From NCBI GenBank assembly GCA_024710535.1, contig JANJUO010000194.1, positions 1 to 19,742 of the forward strand: a stretch of DNA of 19,742 nt. The letters run 5' to 3'. The first letter of the stretch is position 1, and each line of letters begins with the position of its first letter. The translations under genes and the position numbers were made by a program. Under the pieces are notes generated by a model, which had not been told where the DNA came from, did no database searches, and worked only from the letters and a program-made list of their open reading frames with translations. Below are positions 8,358 through 16,094 of this stretch, piece after piece. Origin of the DNA: a bacterium (lineage in GTDB: Bacteria > Bacteroidota > Ignavibacteria > Kapaibacteriales > UBA2268).

Positions 8358-9665
8358 ATGGAAAACTTTACTGAAATTCCTTTGTATTCGTTGATACCTT
8401 TTGTTTTGATGCTTGGTTCGATTGCAATAATGCCAATTTTTGCCGAACATTTTTGGGAATCAAACAAAAACAAACTAATAATATCAACAATTTTATCAAT
8501 TCCTGTGATAATTTTTCTCTTATTAAACAATTTATCACACGAACTTACTCATGTTGTTGTTTATGATTATATTCCTTTTATAATATTGCTTGGCTCTTTA
8601 TTTGTTATTACAGGTGGAATATATATTGATGGAGATTTGGAGGCAAAACCACTCACAAATACAATTTTTATAGCAATTGGGGCTGTTCTTGCTTCGATAA
8701 TGGGTACTACAGGTGCCGCAATGCTCTTGATACGTCCAATTTTGCAAACCAATTCAGAGCGCCGATTCAAAGTTCATACAGTATTGTTTTTTATTGGGGT
8801 AGTTGCCAATTGTGGTGGGTTACTAACTCCACTGGGCGATCCACCATTATTTATGATGTATTTACGTGGAGCGGATTTCTTTTGGTTTCTCTCAATGTTC
8901 AAAATGTGGTTTGTTGCCAATGGATTGCTTTTGTTGATTTATTTTTTCGTAGATAAATTTTATTATTCAAAAGAATCACCTGAGAATATATTATTTGACC
9001 ATACAAGAGTAAAGCCAATAAGTATTTCAGGCAAAATAAATTTCATTTTATTAGTTGGAGTGGTTCTTGCAGTAGCTTTTATAAATCCACAAACTATTGG
9101 CTTTATAAAAGAAAACCCAAATTTTGCATTTATTAGAGAATTTGTTTTAATAATTTTATCAATTTTGTCATTATTATTAACTTCCAAAAAAACAAGAGAG
9201 CAAAATCAATTCAATTGGCATCCAATAGAAGAAGTTGCATATCTATTTATTGGAATTTTCATAACAATGGCTCCAGTTTTGGAGTATTTAAGTTCAAATG
9301 CAGAAAAATTGGGTGTGAAAACAACTGCTCAATTCTATTATGCAACAGGATTATTGAGTTCATTTTTGGATAATACTCCAACAGCGGTAACATTTTACAC
9401 ACTTGCTAAAAGTTTGTTTTCTCATCAAGCTGCAACAGGTGGAACAATGGTTGCCGGGATACCGGAATTGATTATGCAAGCAATATCATTGGGAGCAGTA
9501 TTTTTTGGTGCAATGACATATATAGGAAATGGTCCAAATTTTATGGTAAAATCCATTGCTGAGCAGCAAGGTATAGAAATGCCACATTTCTTTGCATATA
9601 TGTATAAATTCTCGATACTTGTTTTATTACCTGTTTTTGTACTAATTCACTTGATTTTCATATAA
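8358..9665 (+). CDS. NhaD/ArsB-superfamily membrane transporter, probable Na+/H+ antiporter
   Basis: 435 residues, almost all hydrophobic, with about 11-12 predicted membrane helices. Motifs typical of the NhaD branch of the ion transporter superfamily are present: ASIMGTTGAAMLLIRPIL, then NCGGLLTPLGDPPLFMMYLR around residues 150-175, and SSFLDNTPTAVTFYTLAK near 330-350. The paired helix breaks GDPP and DNTPTA are the expected ion-binding hairpins. Family members exchange sodium or lithium for protons; relatives carry citrate or arsenite, so the substrate is inferred. The gene has its own upstream region and ends 156 bases before secD. It is separate from the secD operon as far as I can tell, though no terminator is visible between them. 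Confidence 0.85.
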   Translation: MENFTEIPLYSLIPFVLMLGSIAIMPIFAEHFWESNKNKLIISTILSIPVIIFLLLNNLSHELTHVVVYDYIPFIILLGSLFVITGGIYIDGDLEAKPLTNTIFIAIGAVLASIMGTTGAAMLLIRPILQTNSERRFKVHTVLFFIGVVANCGGLLTPLGDPPLFMMYLRGADFFWFLSMFKMWFVANGLLLLIYFFVDKFYYSKESPENILFDHTRVKPISISGKINFILLVGVVLAVAFINPQTIGFIKENPNFAFIREFVLIILSILSLLLTSKKTREQNQFNWHPIEEVAYLFIGIFITMAPVLEYLSSNAEKLGVKTTAQFYYATGLLSSFLDNTPTAVTFYTLAKSLFSHQAATGGTMVAGIPELIMQAISLGAVFFGAMTYIGNGPNFMVKSIAEQQGIEMPHFFAYMYKFSILVLLPVFVLIHLIFI

Positions 9666-9809
9666 AAAACAGATAAGTTCACACAAAAATAGATTTGTTG
9701 ATAAATTATAATGAAATTAATTATTTTGTTATTTTATCAATTAGAATTAAATTTGTATTTTTGTTATTTTGTAGAATTAGAAAACACAGAATATTTAGTT
9801 ATAAATTGC

Positions 9810-9814
9810 GGAGG
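9810..9814 (+). promoter_or_regulatory. Strong Shine-Dalgarno site that fixes the TTG start of secD
   Basis: GGAGG lies seven bases before the TTG at 9822-9824. It is the strongest ribosome binding site seen in the window; most other genes show weak or no site. It supports starting SecD at TTG rather than at the in-frame ATG at 9711. Confidence 0.75.
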
Positions 9815-9821
9815 CATTTTC

Positions 9822-11948
9822 TTGAAAAATCATTTAGGAAAAATTTTACTGATTATCATTCCTATTATAGTTGCAATATTTACTTTGTTGCCAACATATA
9901 ATGCAAATCAGTTAGAAACAAAAAGAAAAGAGTATGTGGAAAAGGCAAAAAATGCCGAAACACCTGCCGATTCATTAGCCATTCTTGACGAATTTGCCAA
10001 ATTATACGGCAAAGATCTCTATTCTGCAAAATCCAATCAATTAAAACTTGGTTTGGACTTGAGAGGTGGTATGTATGTTACTTTGGAAGTTGACGTTGTT
10101 AAACTTATCGAAGAAACTGCTTTGAAAACTTCACTTGATGAAACTTTCAATCAAGTATTGGACGCTACCAGAAAAGAATCTGCGGATAGCGAAGAAGATA
10201 TTGTTGACATTTTTGTAAAGAATTTCAATACTATCGCAAGAGCAAAAAACAAAACGTTGATTAAGTACTTCCCTATCAGCGACATTAACGACAATCCTGA
10301 AGAAAGAATTGTTGAAAAATTGAGAGCTGATGCTGAAGATGCTATCAATCAGGCACAAGAAGTTATTCGTCAAAGAATTGACCAATACGGCGTTGCCGAA
10401 CCAAATATCCAGAAAATTGGTTCACGCAGAATCATTCTTGAACTTCCGGGAGTTCAAAATCGCGACCAAATGCTTGAATTATTAAAATCAACAGCACGTT
10501 TGGAATTTAATCTAGTTAAAAACTCAAACGCTGTTGCAAAAGCATTTTATAATATTGATAAAGAACTTGCAAGACAAGCTAAACTCAAAAAAGGAGACAT
10601 TAGCAATCTTGCAACAGATTCTTCAACTGTTGTTGCTGGAGACACAAGTAAAGCAGATACTACAAAAGTAGTTGCCGTAACTCCAACAGATTCTACTAAA
10701 GTAGATTCTACCAAAGCTGATTCAGCAAGCGTAGCCAAAGCTGATACTACTGATCCTTATGCTGGTATGTCTCAGGAAGATGCTTCTAAAGCATATATGG
10801 CAGACCATCCATTCACAACACATTTCATCACTGAATTTTATCAGGAAGGTGGAACAAAACGCGACATCGTTTATTATGTGAATGATCAATTACCTGATGG
10901 AGAATATAATTTTACAATTGCAAAATCATCTATTCCAAAAGTAAAAGAAATCCTAAGAAGACCTGAAATTGCAAAAAGATTACCTGCTGGTATCAAATTC
11001 GCTTTTGATGCAAAACCAAGAGAAATCAAAACTAAAGACGGTATTGATTCAGTTTATATGTTTTATGCAATCACATCCGAACCACTTCTTACAGGTGAAG
11101 TTCTAACTGAAGCAATGCAATCATTCCGTCCTGAAGACAACAGCCCTGTTGTTAATATGACAATGAATAGCGAAGGCGCAAACAAATGGGCAAAAATTAC
11201 AGATGAAAATAAAGGCAATAGAATTGCAATCGTTCTTGATGATTTGATTTATTCTGCTCCTGTAGTAAGAGACAGAATCACTGGTGGTCGTTCTGAAATC
11301 AGCGGTATGGCAAATGTTGAAGAAGCAAGACTTTTGGAAATCATTCTTAAAGCAGGCGCTCTTAAAGCTCCGGTACAGATTATCGAAGAAAGAATCGTTG
11401 GTCCATCACTTGGTGAAGACTCAATTAATGCCGGATTGACAGCTTCATTGTTTGGAGCATTACTTGTAGTTCTTTATATGGGATTATATTACAAAAAAGC
11501 CGGTTTGATTGCTGACTTAGCTGTGATTATGAACGTTCTTCTTATTCTTACCACACTTGCTGCTCTTAAAGGTACTCTTACTCTTCCTGGTATTGCAGGT
11601 ATAATTCTTACAATAGGTATGGCGGTGGATGCCAACGTACTTATTTTTGAACGTATTCGTGAAGAGCTTGCACTTGGTCGTTCACTTCGCTCTGCAATTG
11701 ATGAAGGTTACAAGCGTGCAATGACTGCCATCATAGACTCAAACATCACTACAGCATTTACTGCGTTGATTTTATTACTTTTAGGTACAGGACCAATTAA
11801 AGGTTTTGCAACTACATTGCTTATCGGTATCATATTTACGTTATTCACTGCTATTACAATTACAAGAGCCGTCGTAGAAATTATGATATCAAACAAAGCA
11901 TCGGAATTTGATTTTGGTCAACCTAAATTTGTAAGTTCAACTAAATAA
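9822..11948 (+). CDS. secD: Protein translocase subunit SecD
   Basis: 708 residues from the TTG at 9822. The in-frame ATG at 9711 would add 37 residues before the first membrane helix and is less likely. Features in order: first membrane helix GKILLIIIPIIVAIFTLLP; periplasmic motif LKLGLDLRGGMYVTLEVD (about 75-92); IRQRIDQYGVAEPNIQKIG and ILELPGVQNRDQ; a Thr/Ser/Asp/Lys-rich linker (about 259-322); the P1 end IAIVLDDLIYSAPVVRDRI; ALKAPVQIIEERIVGPSLGE; then five helices with GMAVDANVLIFERIREEL near residue 597. SecD with SecF uses the proton or sodium gradient to pull proteins through SecYEG. E. coli SecD is 615 residues; the linker explains much of the excess. secF follows after 18 bases. Confidence 0.97.
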   Translation: MKNHLGKILLIIIPIIVAIFTLLPTYNANQLETKRKEYVEKAKNAETPADSLAILDEFAKLYGKDLYSAKSNQLKLGLDLRGGMYVTLEVDVVKLIEETALKTSLDETFNQVLDATRKESADSEEDIVDIFVKNFNTIARAKNKTLIKYFPISDINDNPEERIVEKLRADAEDAINQAQEVIRQRIDQYGVAEPNIQKIGSRRIILELPGVQNRDQMLELLKSTARLEFNLVKNSNAVAKAFYNIDKELARQAKLKKGDISNLATDSSTVVAGDTSKADTTKVVAVTPTDSTKVDSTKADSASVAKADTTDPYAGMSQEDASKAYMADHPFTTHFITEFYQEGGTKRDIVYYVNDQLPDGEYNFTIAKSSIPKVKEILRRPEIAKRLPAGIKFAFDAKPREIKTKDGIDSVYMFYAITSEPLLTGEVLTEAMQSFRPEDNSPVVNMTMNSEGANKWAKITDENKGNRIAIVLDDLIYSAPVVRDRITGGRSEISGMANVEEARLLEIILKAGALKAPVQIIEERIVGPSLGEDSINAGLTASLFGALLVVLYMGLYYKKAGLIADLAVIMNVLLILTTLAALKGTLTLPGIAGIILTIGMAVDANVLIFERIREELALGRSLRSAIDEGYKRAMTAIIDSNITTAFTALILLLLGTGPIKGFATTLLIGIIFTLFTAITITRAVVEIMISNKASEFDFGQPKFVSSTK

Positions 11949-11966
11949 TTATAAGGAAAAAAAGAT

Positions 11967-12917
11967 ATGCAATTTTTTAATAAACCGAATATAGATTTCA
12001 TGGGAAGTAGAAAATTCTTTGCTTACTTCTCAATCACAATCACAATTGTGGGCGTTTTGCTTGCCGGTATTTTAGGGATAAAACTTGGTATCGACTTCAA
12101 AGGCGGTGCCGAAATAGCAGTTGAATTCGAAAAAGCTATTGATACAAAAGAAATTCGTAAAGCTGTTGATGCAACCGGGATGACTGGCTCCGAAGTGAAA
12201 TCCTACGGTGGAGATAACAAATATCTTATCAGAGTTACTGATATTGAAAATGGTGCCCAAAAAGTAAGTGATTCTTTCACAAAAAATATTGCTGATAATA
12301 AATTTACAATGTTGAAAGAAGATAAAATTGGTCCAAAAATTGGTGGCGAATTATTTGCCGATGCACTTTGGGCAGTTCTTCTTGCTGTAGCATTTATTCT
12401 TGTCTATATCGCATTTCGTTTCGAGTTTACATTCGGTCTTGGTGCAATTGTTGCACTTGTGCATGACGTTGTTGTAACATTCAGTTTGGTCGCGATTATT
12501 AATCATCTTAATATAATTGACCTTGAATTGAATCAAACAATACTTGCCGCGATGCTTACAGTTATTGGTTATTCTATCAACGATACTGTGATCATCTTCG
12601 ACAGAATTCGTGAAAACAAAGAGCGCCATAAAGGTATGAACTTGATTAAATTAATCAATATGAGTATTAACGAAACTCTTTCAAGAACGGTAAATACTGT
12701 TGGAACAACTGTTACTGTATTATTCGTATTGTTAGTATTTGGCGGTCCAGTTCTTCAGGGCTTTGCATTTACTATGCTTCTTGGTTTGCTTTTTGGTACT
12801 TATTCATCAATCTACATTGCATCTGCATTTGTGATTTGGTACACTGAAAAAGTTAAAAAAGTTGATTTAACTGTAGAACAAGCTAAAAAAACCGGTATTG
12901 CCGGAGCAAGAATTTAA
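11967..12917 (+). CDS. secF: Protein translocase subunit SecF
   Basis: 316 residues, close to the E. coli length of 323. An AAGGA at 11953-11957 lies nine bases before the ATG. The first helix (about 18-38) is followed by KLGIDFKGGAEIAVEF, the SecF counterpart of the SecD DLRGG motif. A short periplasmic domain ends at KIGPKIGGELFADALWAVLL, and the remaining helices carry TVIGYSINDTVIIFDRIREN near residue 196, with the conserved aspartates thought to take part in proton movement. It acts with SecD in the inner membrane. SecD and SecF are separate polypeptides here; many Bacteroidetes fuse them. The downstream STAS gene starts 12 bases after the stop, so the three are likely co-transcribed. 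Confidence 0.97.
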   Translation: MQFFNKPNIDFMGSRKFFAYFSITITIVGVLLAGILGIKLGIDFKGGAEIAVEFEKAIDTKEIRKAVDATGMTGSEVKSYGGDNKYLIRVTDIENGAQKVSDSFTKNIADNKFTMLKEDKIGPKIGGELFADALWAVLLAVAFILVYIAFRFEFTFGLGAIVALVHDVVVTFSLVAIINHLNIIDLELNQTILAAMLTVIGYSINDTVIIFDRIRENKERHKGMNLIKLINMSINETLSRTVNTVGTTVTVLFVLLVFGGPVLQGFAFTMLLGLLFGTYSSIYIASAFVIWYTEKVKKVDLTVEQAKKTGIAGARI

Positions 12918-12929
12918 TTCTATTTATAA

Positions 12930-13292
12930 ATGAATGGTAAAGTTGTGAATTATAAATTTGAAATATTATCTGAAAATTCCGAAATCGCTGTAATTGAACT
13001 ATTTCAATCTGCGTTAGGCGGGGTGGATGCAATTAATTTTACCGATGCGGTAAATAATTCTTCTGAAAACAACATCAAATTATTAATAATTGATTTGAAT
13101 AAAGTTGAAATTATGAACAGTTCTGGATTGGGTATGCTGGTGAATGCTCTAAGCAATCTCAAAAAGCATAACATCCAATTGAATTTGGTTTCTGTTCCAG
13201 CAAAGGTTTTGAAATTATTGCAAATTACACAGTTAGATAAAGTATTCAAAATTTTCGAAAATTCACAAATTGCTATTTCAAATTACAAATAG
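12930..13292 (+). CDS. STAS-domain protein, anti-anti-sigma factor type
   Basis: 120 residues, a single STAS domain of the SpoIIAA/RsbV kind. The central motif is LLIIDLNKVEIMNSSGLGML at about 51-70. Ser64 lines up with the serine that anti-sigma kinases phosphorylate in SpoIIAA and RsbV; the preceding Asp of those proteins is Asn63 here. The strand-helix order before and after the motif fits the fold (LKKHNIQLNLVSVPAKVLK, then LLQITQLDKVFKIF). In this family the unphosphorylated form binds an anti-sigma kinase and frees its sigma factor, or it acts in related partner-switch pathways. No kinase or phosphatase is in the window, so the partner is unknown. It sits 12 bases after secF and ends at a strong terminator. 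Confidence 0.88.
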   Translation: MNGKVVNYKFEILSENSEIAVIELFQSALGGVDAINFTDAVNNSSENNIKLLIIDLNKVEIMNSSGLGMLVNALSNLKKHNIQLNLVSVPAKVLKLLQITQLDKVFKIFENSQIAISNYK

Positions 13293-13313
13293 AATTTAGT
13301 ATTTATTAAACAT

Positions 13314-13347
13314 AAACTCCGATTGAATTATAATCGGAGTTTTTTTT
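13314..13347 (+). terminator. Strong rho-independent terminator after the STAS gene
   Basis: An eleven-base perfect stem, AAACTCCGATT with AATCGGAGTTT (13314-13324 with 13332-13342), has a seven-base loop and runs into a T tract (to 13347). It separates the secD-secF-STAS transcript from purA. Confidence 0.93.
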
Positions 13348-13418
13348 GGTTTATTTCAAAAAAAATTCTTAAATTACAAAGTTTTAAATTAATAAAATTA
13401 TAAAATTGTTGGTTAATT

Positions 13419-14693
13419 ATGAGTGTTATTGTAATAGTTGGTTCCCAATGGGGAGATGAAGGAAAAGGAAAGATTGTTGATCTATTAAGTGCAGATGCTG
13501 ATATTGTTGCACGATATCAGGGCGGAGCAAATGCCGGTCACACAATTGTTATTGAAAATCAAAAAACAATATTGCACCTTATTCCATCTGGAATTCTTAG
13601 CCCTAAGGTTGTTTGTGTTATTGGCAATGGTGTGGTGATCGACCCTGTTGAACTAATAAATGAAATTAATATGCTTAAATCGAATGGTATAAGCATTGAT
13701 GGTAGATTATTAATTTCAAACAAAGCACACTTGATTTTGCAATATCATAAAGTTATTGATCAGGTTAGAGAAAAATCTGCTGGTACAACTATCGGCACAA
13801 CTGGGCGCGGTATTGGTCCGGCATATATTGACAAAGTGAAGAGAACCGGTATTCGTGGCGAAGATTTGCTTGATGAGAAAATTCTTATCTTTAAAATTAA
13901 AGAAAATCTCGCAGAACATAACAAGGTTCTATCGGAAATTTATGGTATGGAGCCACTTATTGAAAGTGAGGTTATCAATCAAATTCTTGAATTTAGAAAT
14001 GAGTTAATGCCGTATATTACTGATACTTCATTGTATTTGAATGTGCAAATCAATCTGGGCAAAAATGTGATTGTTGAAGGTGCGCAAGGTGCTTTGCTTG
14101 ATGTTGATCATGGAACATACCCTTTTGTTACAAGCTCGAATCCTACATCTGGTGGTGCTTGTACCGGCTTGGGAATCCCACCTGTAAAAATTGATAAAGT
14201 GATTGGCATTACAAAAGCATTTTGCACAAGAGTTGGCAATGGTCCATTCCCTTCTGAATTATTCGATGAAATGGGCGAATACTTAAGGAAAATTGGTGCA
14301 GAATTTGGTGCAACCACCGGACGTCCACGTAGATGTGGATGGCTTGATTTGGTAGCATTGAAGTATTCTGTTATGATAAACGGAATTTCTGAAATTGCTC
14401 TCACCAAAATTGATGTTCTTAATGATTTGGATGAATTACAAGTTTGCATCAAATATAAATTAAACGATGAAGAGTTTTCTACATTTCCATCGGATTTGAA
14501 CAAATTGAATAACATTGAATGTATTTATAAATCTTTCAAAGGATGGAAACAATCTTTGTCGAATTTTAAAACAATTGATGAACTTCCAATCGAAGCGAAG
14601 GAATATATTGCATTTATCGAAGATTTCACCGGTGCAAAAGTAACAATTCTATCTTTGAGCCCCGAGAGAAATGATACTATTTATAAGAAATAA
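13419..14693 (+). CDS. purA: Adenylosuccinate synthetase
   Basis: 424 residues, the usual length for the family. It joins IMP and aspartate with GTP to make adenylosuccinate, the first step from IMP to AMP, in the cytoplasm. The GTP loop GSQWGDEGKGK at residues 8-18 carries the catalytic Asp13, and His41 follows in GGANAGHTI; both are at the positions known from the E. coli enzyme. GTTGRGIGPAYIDKVKRTGI (about 126-145), VEGAQGALLDVDHGTYPFVT, SSNPTSGGACTGLGIPP and the substrate loop GATTGRPRRCGWLDLVALKY (about 297-315) are intact. LTKIDVLNDLDEL forms the guanine-binding region. It has its own promoter region after the terminator at 13314-13347, and a small T9SS gene begins 15 bases downstream. 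Confidence 0.98.
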   Translation: MSVIVIVGSQWGDEGKGKIVDLLSADADIVARYQGGANAGHTIVIENQKTILHLIPSGILSPKVVCVIGNGVVIDPVELINEINMLKSNGISIDGRLLISNKAHLILQYHKVIDQVREKSAGTTIGTTGRGIGPAYIDKVKRTGIRGEDLLDEKILIFKIKENLAEHNKVLSEIYGMEPLIESEVINQILEFRNELMPYITDTSLYLNVQINLGKNVIVEGAQGALLDVDHGTYPFVTSSNPTSGGACTGLGIPPVKIDKVIGITKAFCTRVGNGPFPSELFDEMGEYLRKIGAEFGATTGRPRRCGWLDLVALKYSVMINGISEIALTKIDVLNDLDELQVCIKYKLNDEEFSTFPSDLNKLNNIECIYKSFKGWKQSLSNFKTIDELPIEAKEYIAFIEDFTGAKVTILSLSPERNDTIYKK

Positions 14694-14708
14694 TTCTAAT
14701 TGACGCTA

Positions 14709-15419
14709 ATGAAATTATTTTTTCATATTGTTTTTTTGATAATTTTCCTCACTTTAACTCTAAAAAGTGAGGAAAAGATTAATTTAACAGTCGATGAAAA
14801 TCTAATTACAATCAATAATACAGATGTATATGCAAATTGTTGCTCTGCTTTTTTGAGTGATTTTAGCATCACAAACAATGTAATCACTATTACTCAAAGA
14901 GATACATCATCTTCGAAATGCAAGTGTATGTGTAATTACGACCTTAATTATAACATTTCTCAGATTCCGCCCGGCAATTATACACTGATAATTAACCGTG
15001 AAGAAAATACAAAATTCGGATATTCAGAAAATAAAAAATTTAACATTTATAAAAGCAAATTCATCGTTGAAACACAACAATCAAAATCTCCCCTATCATT
15101 TGATTTCAAGCAAACTCCTTGCAGTAAATCAACAACAAATATTGCTGTAAATCCACCCAAAAATGGAGTTGAAGTGTTTCCAAATCCAAGTTCATCTTTG
15201 ATATATCTTAGATATGAAATGAAGAAAGCTGGCGATGCAACAATTAGAATCATAAATTTTCTCGGTAAGGAAATTGCCGTATTGAAACGCCCTAATTTGA
15301 ACGAAGGTATCCAAACAATTTATTTGGATATGAGCGATATTCCATCCGGCTTTTATGTTGGCAAAATTTCTACTTCATTTGGTCAAAGCAATTCTTTCAA
15401 GATTGCTTGGAGCAAGTAA
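14709..15419 (+). CDS. Small cysteine-rich secreted protein with T9SS type A sorting domain
   Basis: 236 residues from the ATG at 14709; a TTG three codons upstream is possible. A signal peptide (KLFFHIVFLIIFLTLTLKS) is followed by a compact beta-rich domain with Cys44-Cys45 (NCCSAF) and a CxCxC cluster at 71-75 (KCKCMCNYDLNY). Such a CC...CxCxC layout resembles small secreted or lipoprotein domains I have seen in Bacteroidetes proteins, and might bind metal or form disulfides. A linker then leads to a clear T9SS type A sorting domain: VEVFPNPSSSLIYLRYEM (PNP at 158-160), ATIRIINFLGKEIAVL, and IPSGFYVGKIS. It starts 15 bases after purA, so the two may share a transcript although no functional link is evident. 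Confidence 0.8.
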   Translation: MKLFFHIVFLIIFLTLTLKSEEKINLTVDENLITINNTDVYANCCSAFLSDFSITNNVITITQRDTSSSKCKCMCNYDLNYNISQIPPGNYTLIINREENTKFGYSENKKFNIYKSKFIVETQQSKSPLSFDFKQTPCSKSTTNIAVNPPKNGVEVFPNPSSSLIYLRYEMKKAGDATIRIINFLGKEIAVLKRPNLNEGIQTIYLDMSDIPSGFYVGKISTSFGQSNSFKIAWSK

Positions 15420-15467
15420 TTGAGGTTTAGTAAACAAACAAAAATCCATCTTTTATTTTATATTCAT

Positions 15468-15634
15468 TCTTGCTCATTTCGATAAGATGCTACGCATCAC
15501 TCAATGAGCGGTTCCGTTCCGTCAGTTGTTACAACTGACGCATAAAAGAATTTCGCTAGACATCCGATGTTTTGCAAAAAATATGTTGAATCTGATTTAT
15601 AAATTGAGGCGATTAAAATAGAAACATCGGATGT
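15468..15634. repeat. Long direct repeat, copy A (167 bases), with three stem-loops
   Basis: This element matches 15881-16042 nearly base for base. Inside it, in order: outer arms GCTCATT/AATGAGC (15472-15478, 15503-15509) enclosing GATGC-tac-GCATC (15486-15498); arms CGTCAGTTG/CAACTGACG with a TTA loop (15520-15540); and arms ACATCCGATGTTT/AAACATCGGATGT (15560-15572, 15622-15634) with 49 bases between. Copy A is five bases longer than copy B because GTTCC is duplicated just before the second hairpin. No reading frame of note. Confidence 0.9.
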
Positions 15635-15642
15635 CTTTAACA

Positions 15643-15872
15643 GCAACGTAGTTGCGACCTATTTGTTGAAAGCGAATATTATTTTAGCAAAAACTCCGTA
15701 GGAGTGGATAATTAATTGCGAATAAAATCCATTCCTACGGAATTAACAACAAACTCTGGAACATTTTTTCTACAAACAGGATCATTCCTACGGAATTTCA
15801 ATTCACTCAAACAAGGATGTTTGAGCTACCAAAAAACACAAAACCTTCCGAATGTTTCAAACCTTCGGAAGG
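15643..15872. repeat. Cluster of six short hairpins between the two long repeat copies
   Basis: Six perfect palindromes are found in 230 bases. Four have five-base arms and a three-base loop: GCAAC-gta-GTTGC (15643-15655), ACTCC-gta-GGAGT (15693-15705), and ATTCC-tac-GGAAT twice (15731-15743, 15784-15796). Two are larger: CTCAAAC/GTTTGAG (15806-15825) and CCTTCCGAA/TTCGGAAGG (15844-15872), the latter with GTTT-c-AAAC inside its loop. Read on the proper strand, the four small ones share the centre C-TAC-G while the outer bases differ. Short open frames across this area are not convincing genes. Confidence 0.85.
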
Positions 15873-15880
15873 CTCCCTTA

Positions 15881-16042
15881 TCTTGCTCATTTCGATAAGA
15901 TGCTACGCATCACTCAATGAGCGGTTCCGTCAGTTGTTACAACTGACGCATAAGAGAATTTCCCCAGACATCCGATGTTTTGCAAAAAATATGATGAATC
16001 TAATTTAGGAGTTGTGGCGATTAAAATAGAAACATCGGATGT
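15881..16042. repeat. Long direct repeat, copy B (162 bases), with three stem-loops
   Basis: Second copy of the element at 15468-15634, in the same orientation, 413 bases downstream. It retains GATGC-tac-GCATC (15899-15911), CGTCAGTTG/CAACTGACG (15928-15948) and ACATCCGATGTTT/AAACATCGGATGT (15968-15980, 16030-16042). A few substitutions fall in the loop of the third hairpin and near 15955-15966; the arms are unchanged, which suggests that the base pairing is what matters. Confidence 0.9.
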
Positions 16043-16056
16043 TTTCATTTTCCATA

Positions 16057-16086
16057 CCGTCATCCCAAACAAAGAGAGGAATCCAG
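16057..16086. repeat. Possible fragment of a dispersed intergenic repeat
   Basis: The stretch begins CCGTCATCCCAAACAAAG and ends GAGGAATCCAG. It recalls, from memory, a 'CGTCATTCCGAACGAAGTGAGGAATC'-like (split: CGTCATTCCGAACG, AAGTGAGGAATC) family of intergenic repeats seen in many bacterial genomes. Only one copy is in this window, so this rests on resemblance alone. Confidence 0.3.
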
Positions 16087-16094
16087 TATTGATT

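Noticed and set aside
9711..9821. Upstream ATG extension of SecD
   Set aside because: It adds a hydrophobic tail unlike SecD N-termini, whereas the TTG at 9822 has GGAGG at the right distance and begins the usual first helix.
13348..13418. Purine riboswitch before purA
   Set aside because: The 71 bases between the terminator and the start are AT-rich with no paired domain typical of purine aptamers.
14108..14515. 135-residue open frame antisense to purA
   Set aside because: The plus-strand frame carries all PurA motifs; the antisense frame is a by-product.
15520..15948. Integron attC sites
   Set aside because: The GTTG/CAAC arms superficially recall attC core sites, but the RYYYAAC/GTTRRRY boxes do not fit, and there are no cassette genes or integrase.
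15716..16008. Short overlapping open frames in the palindrome block
   Set aside because: They cross hairpins and repeat copies, have no initiation signal, and their translation resembles no protein.
15468..16042. CRISPR array
   Set aside because: The palindromes differ in sequence, spacing is irregular, only two long repeat copies exist, and no cas gene is near.
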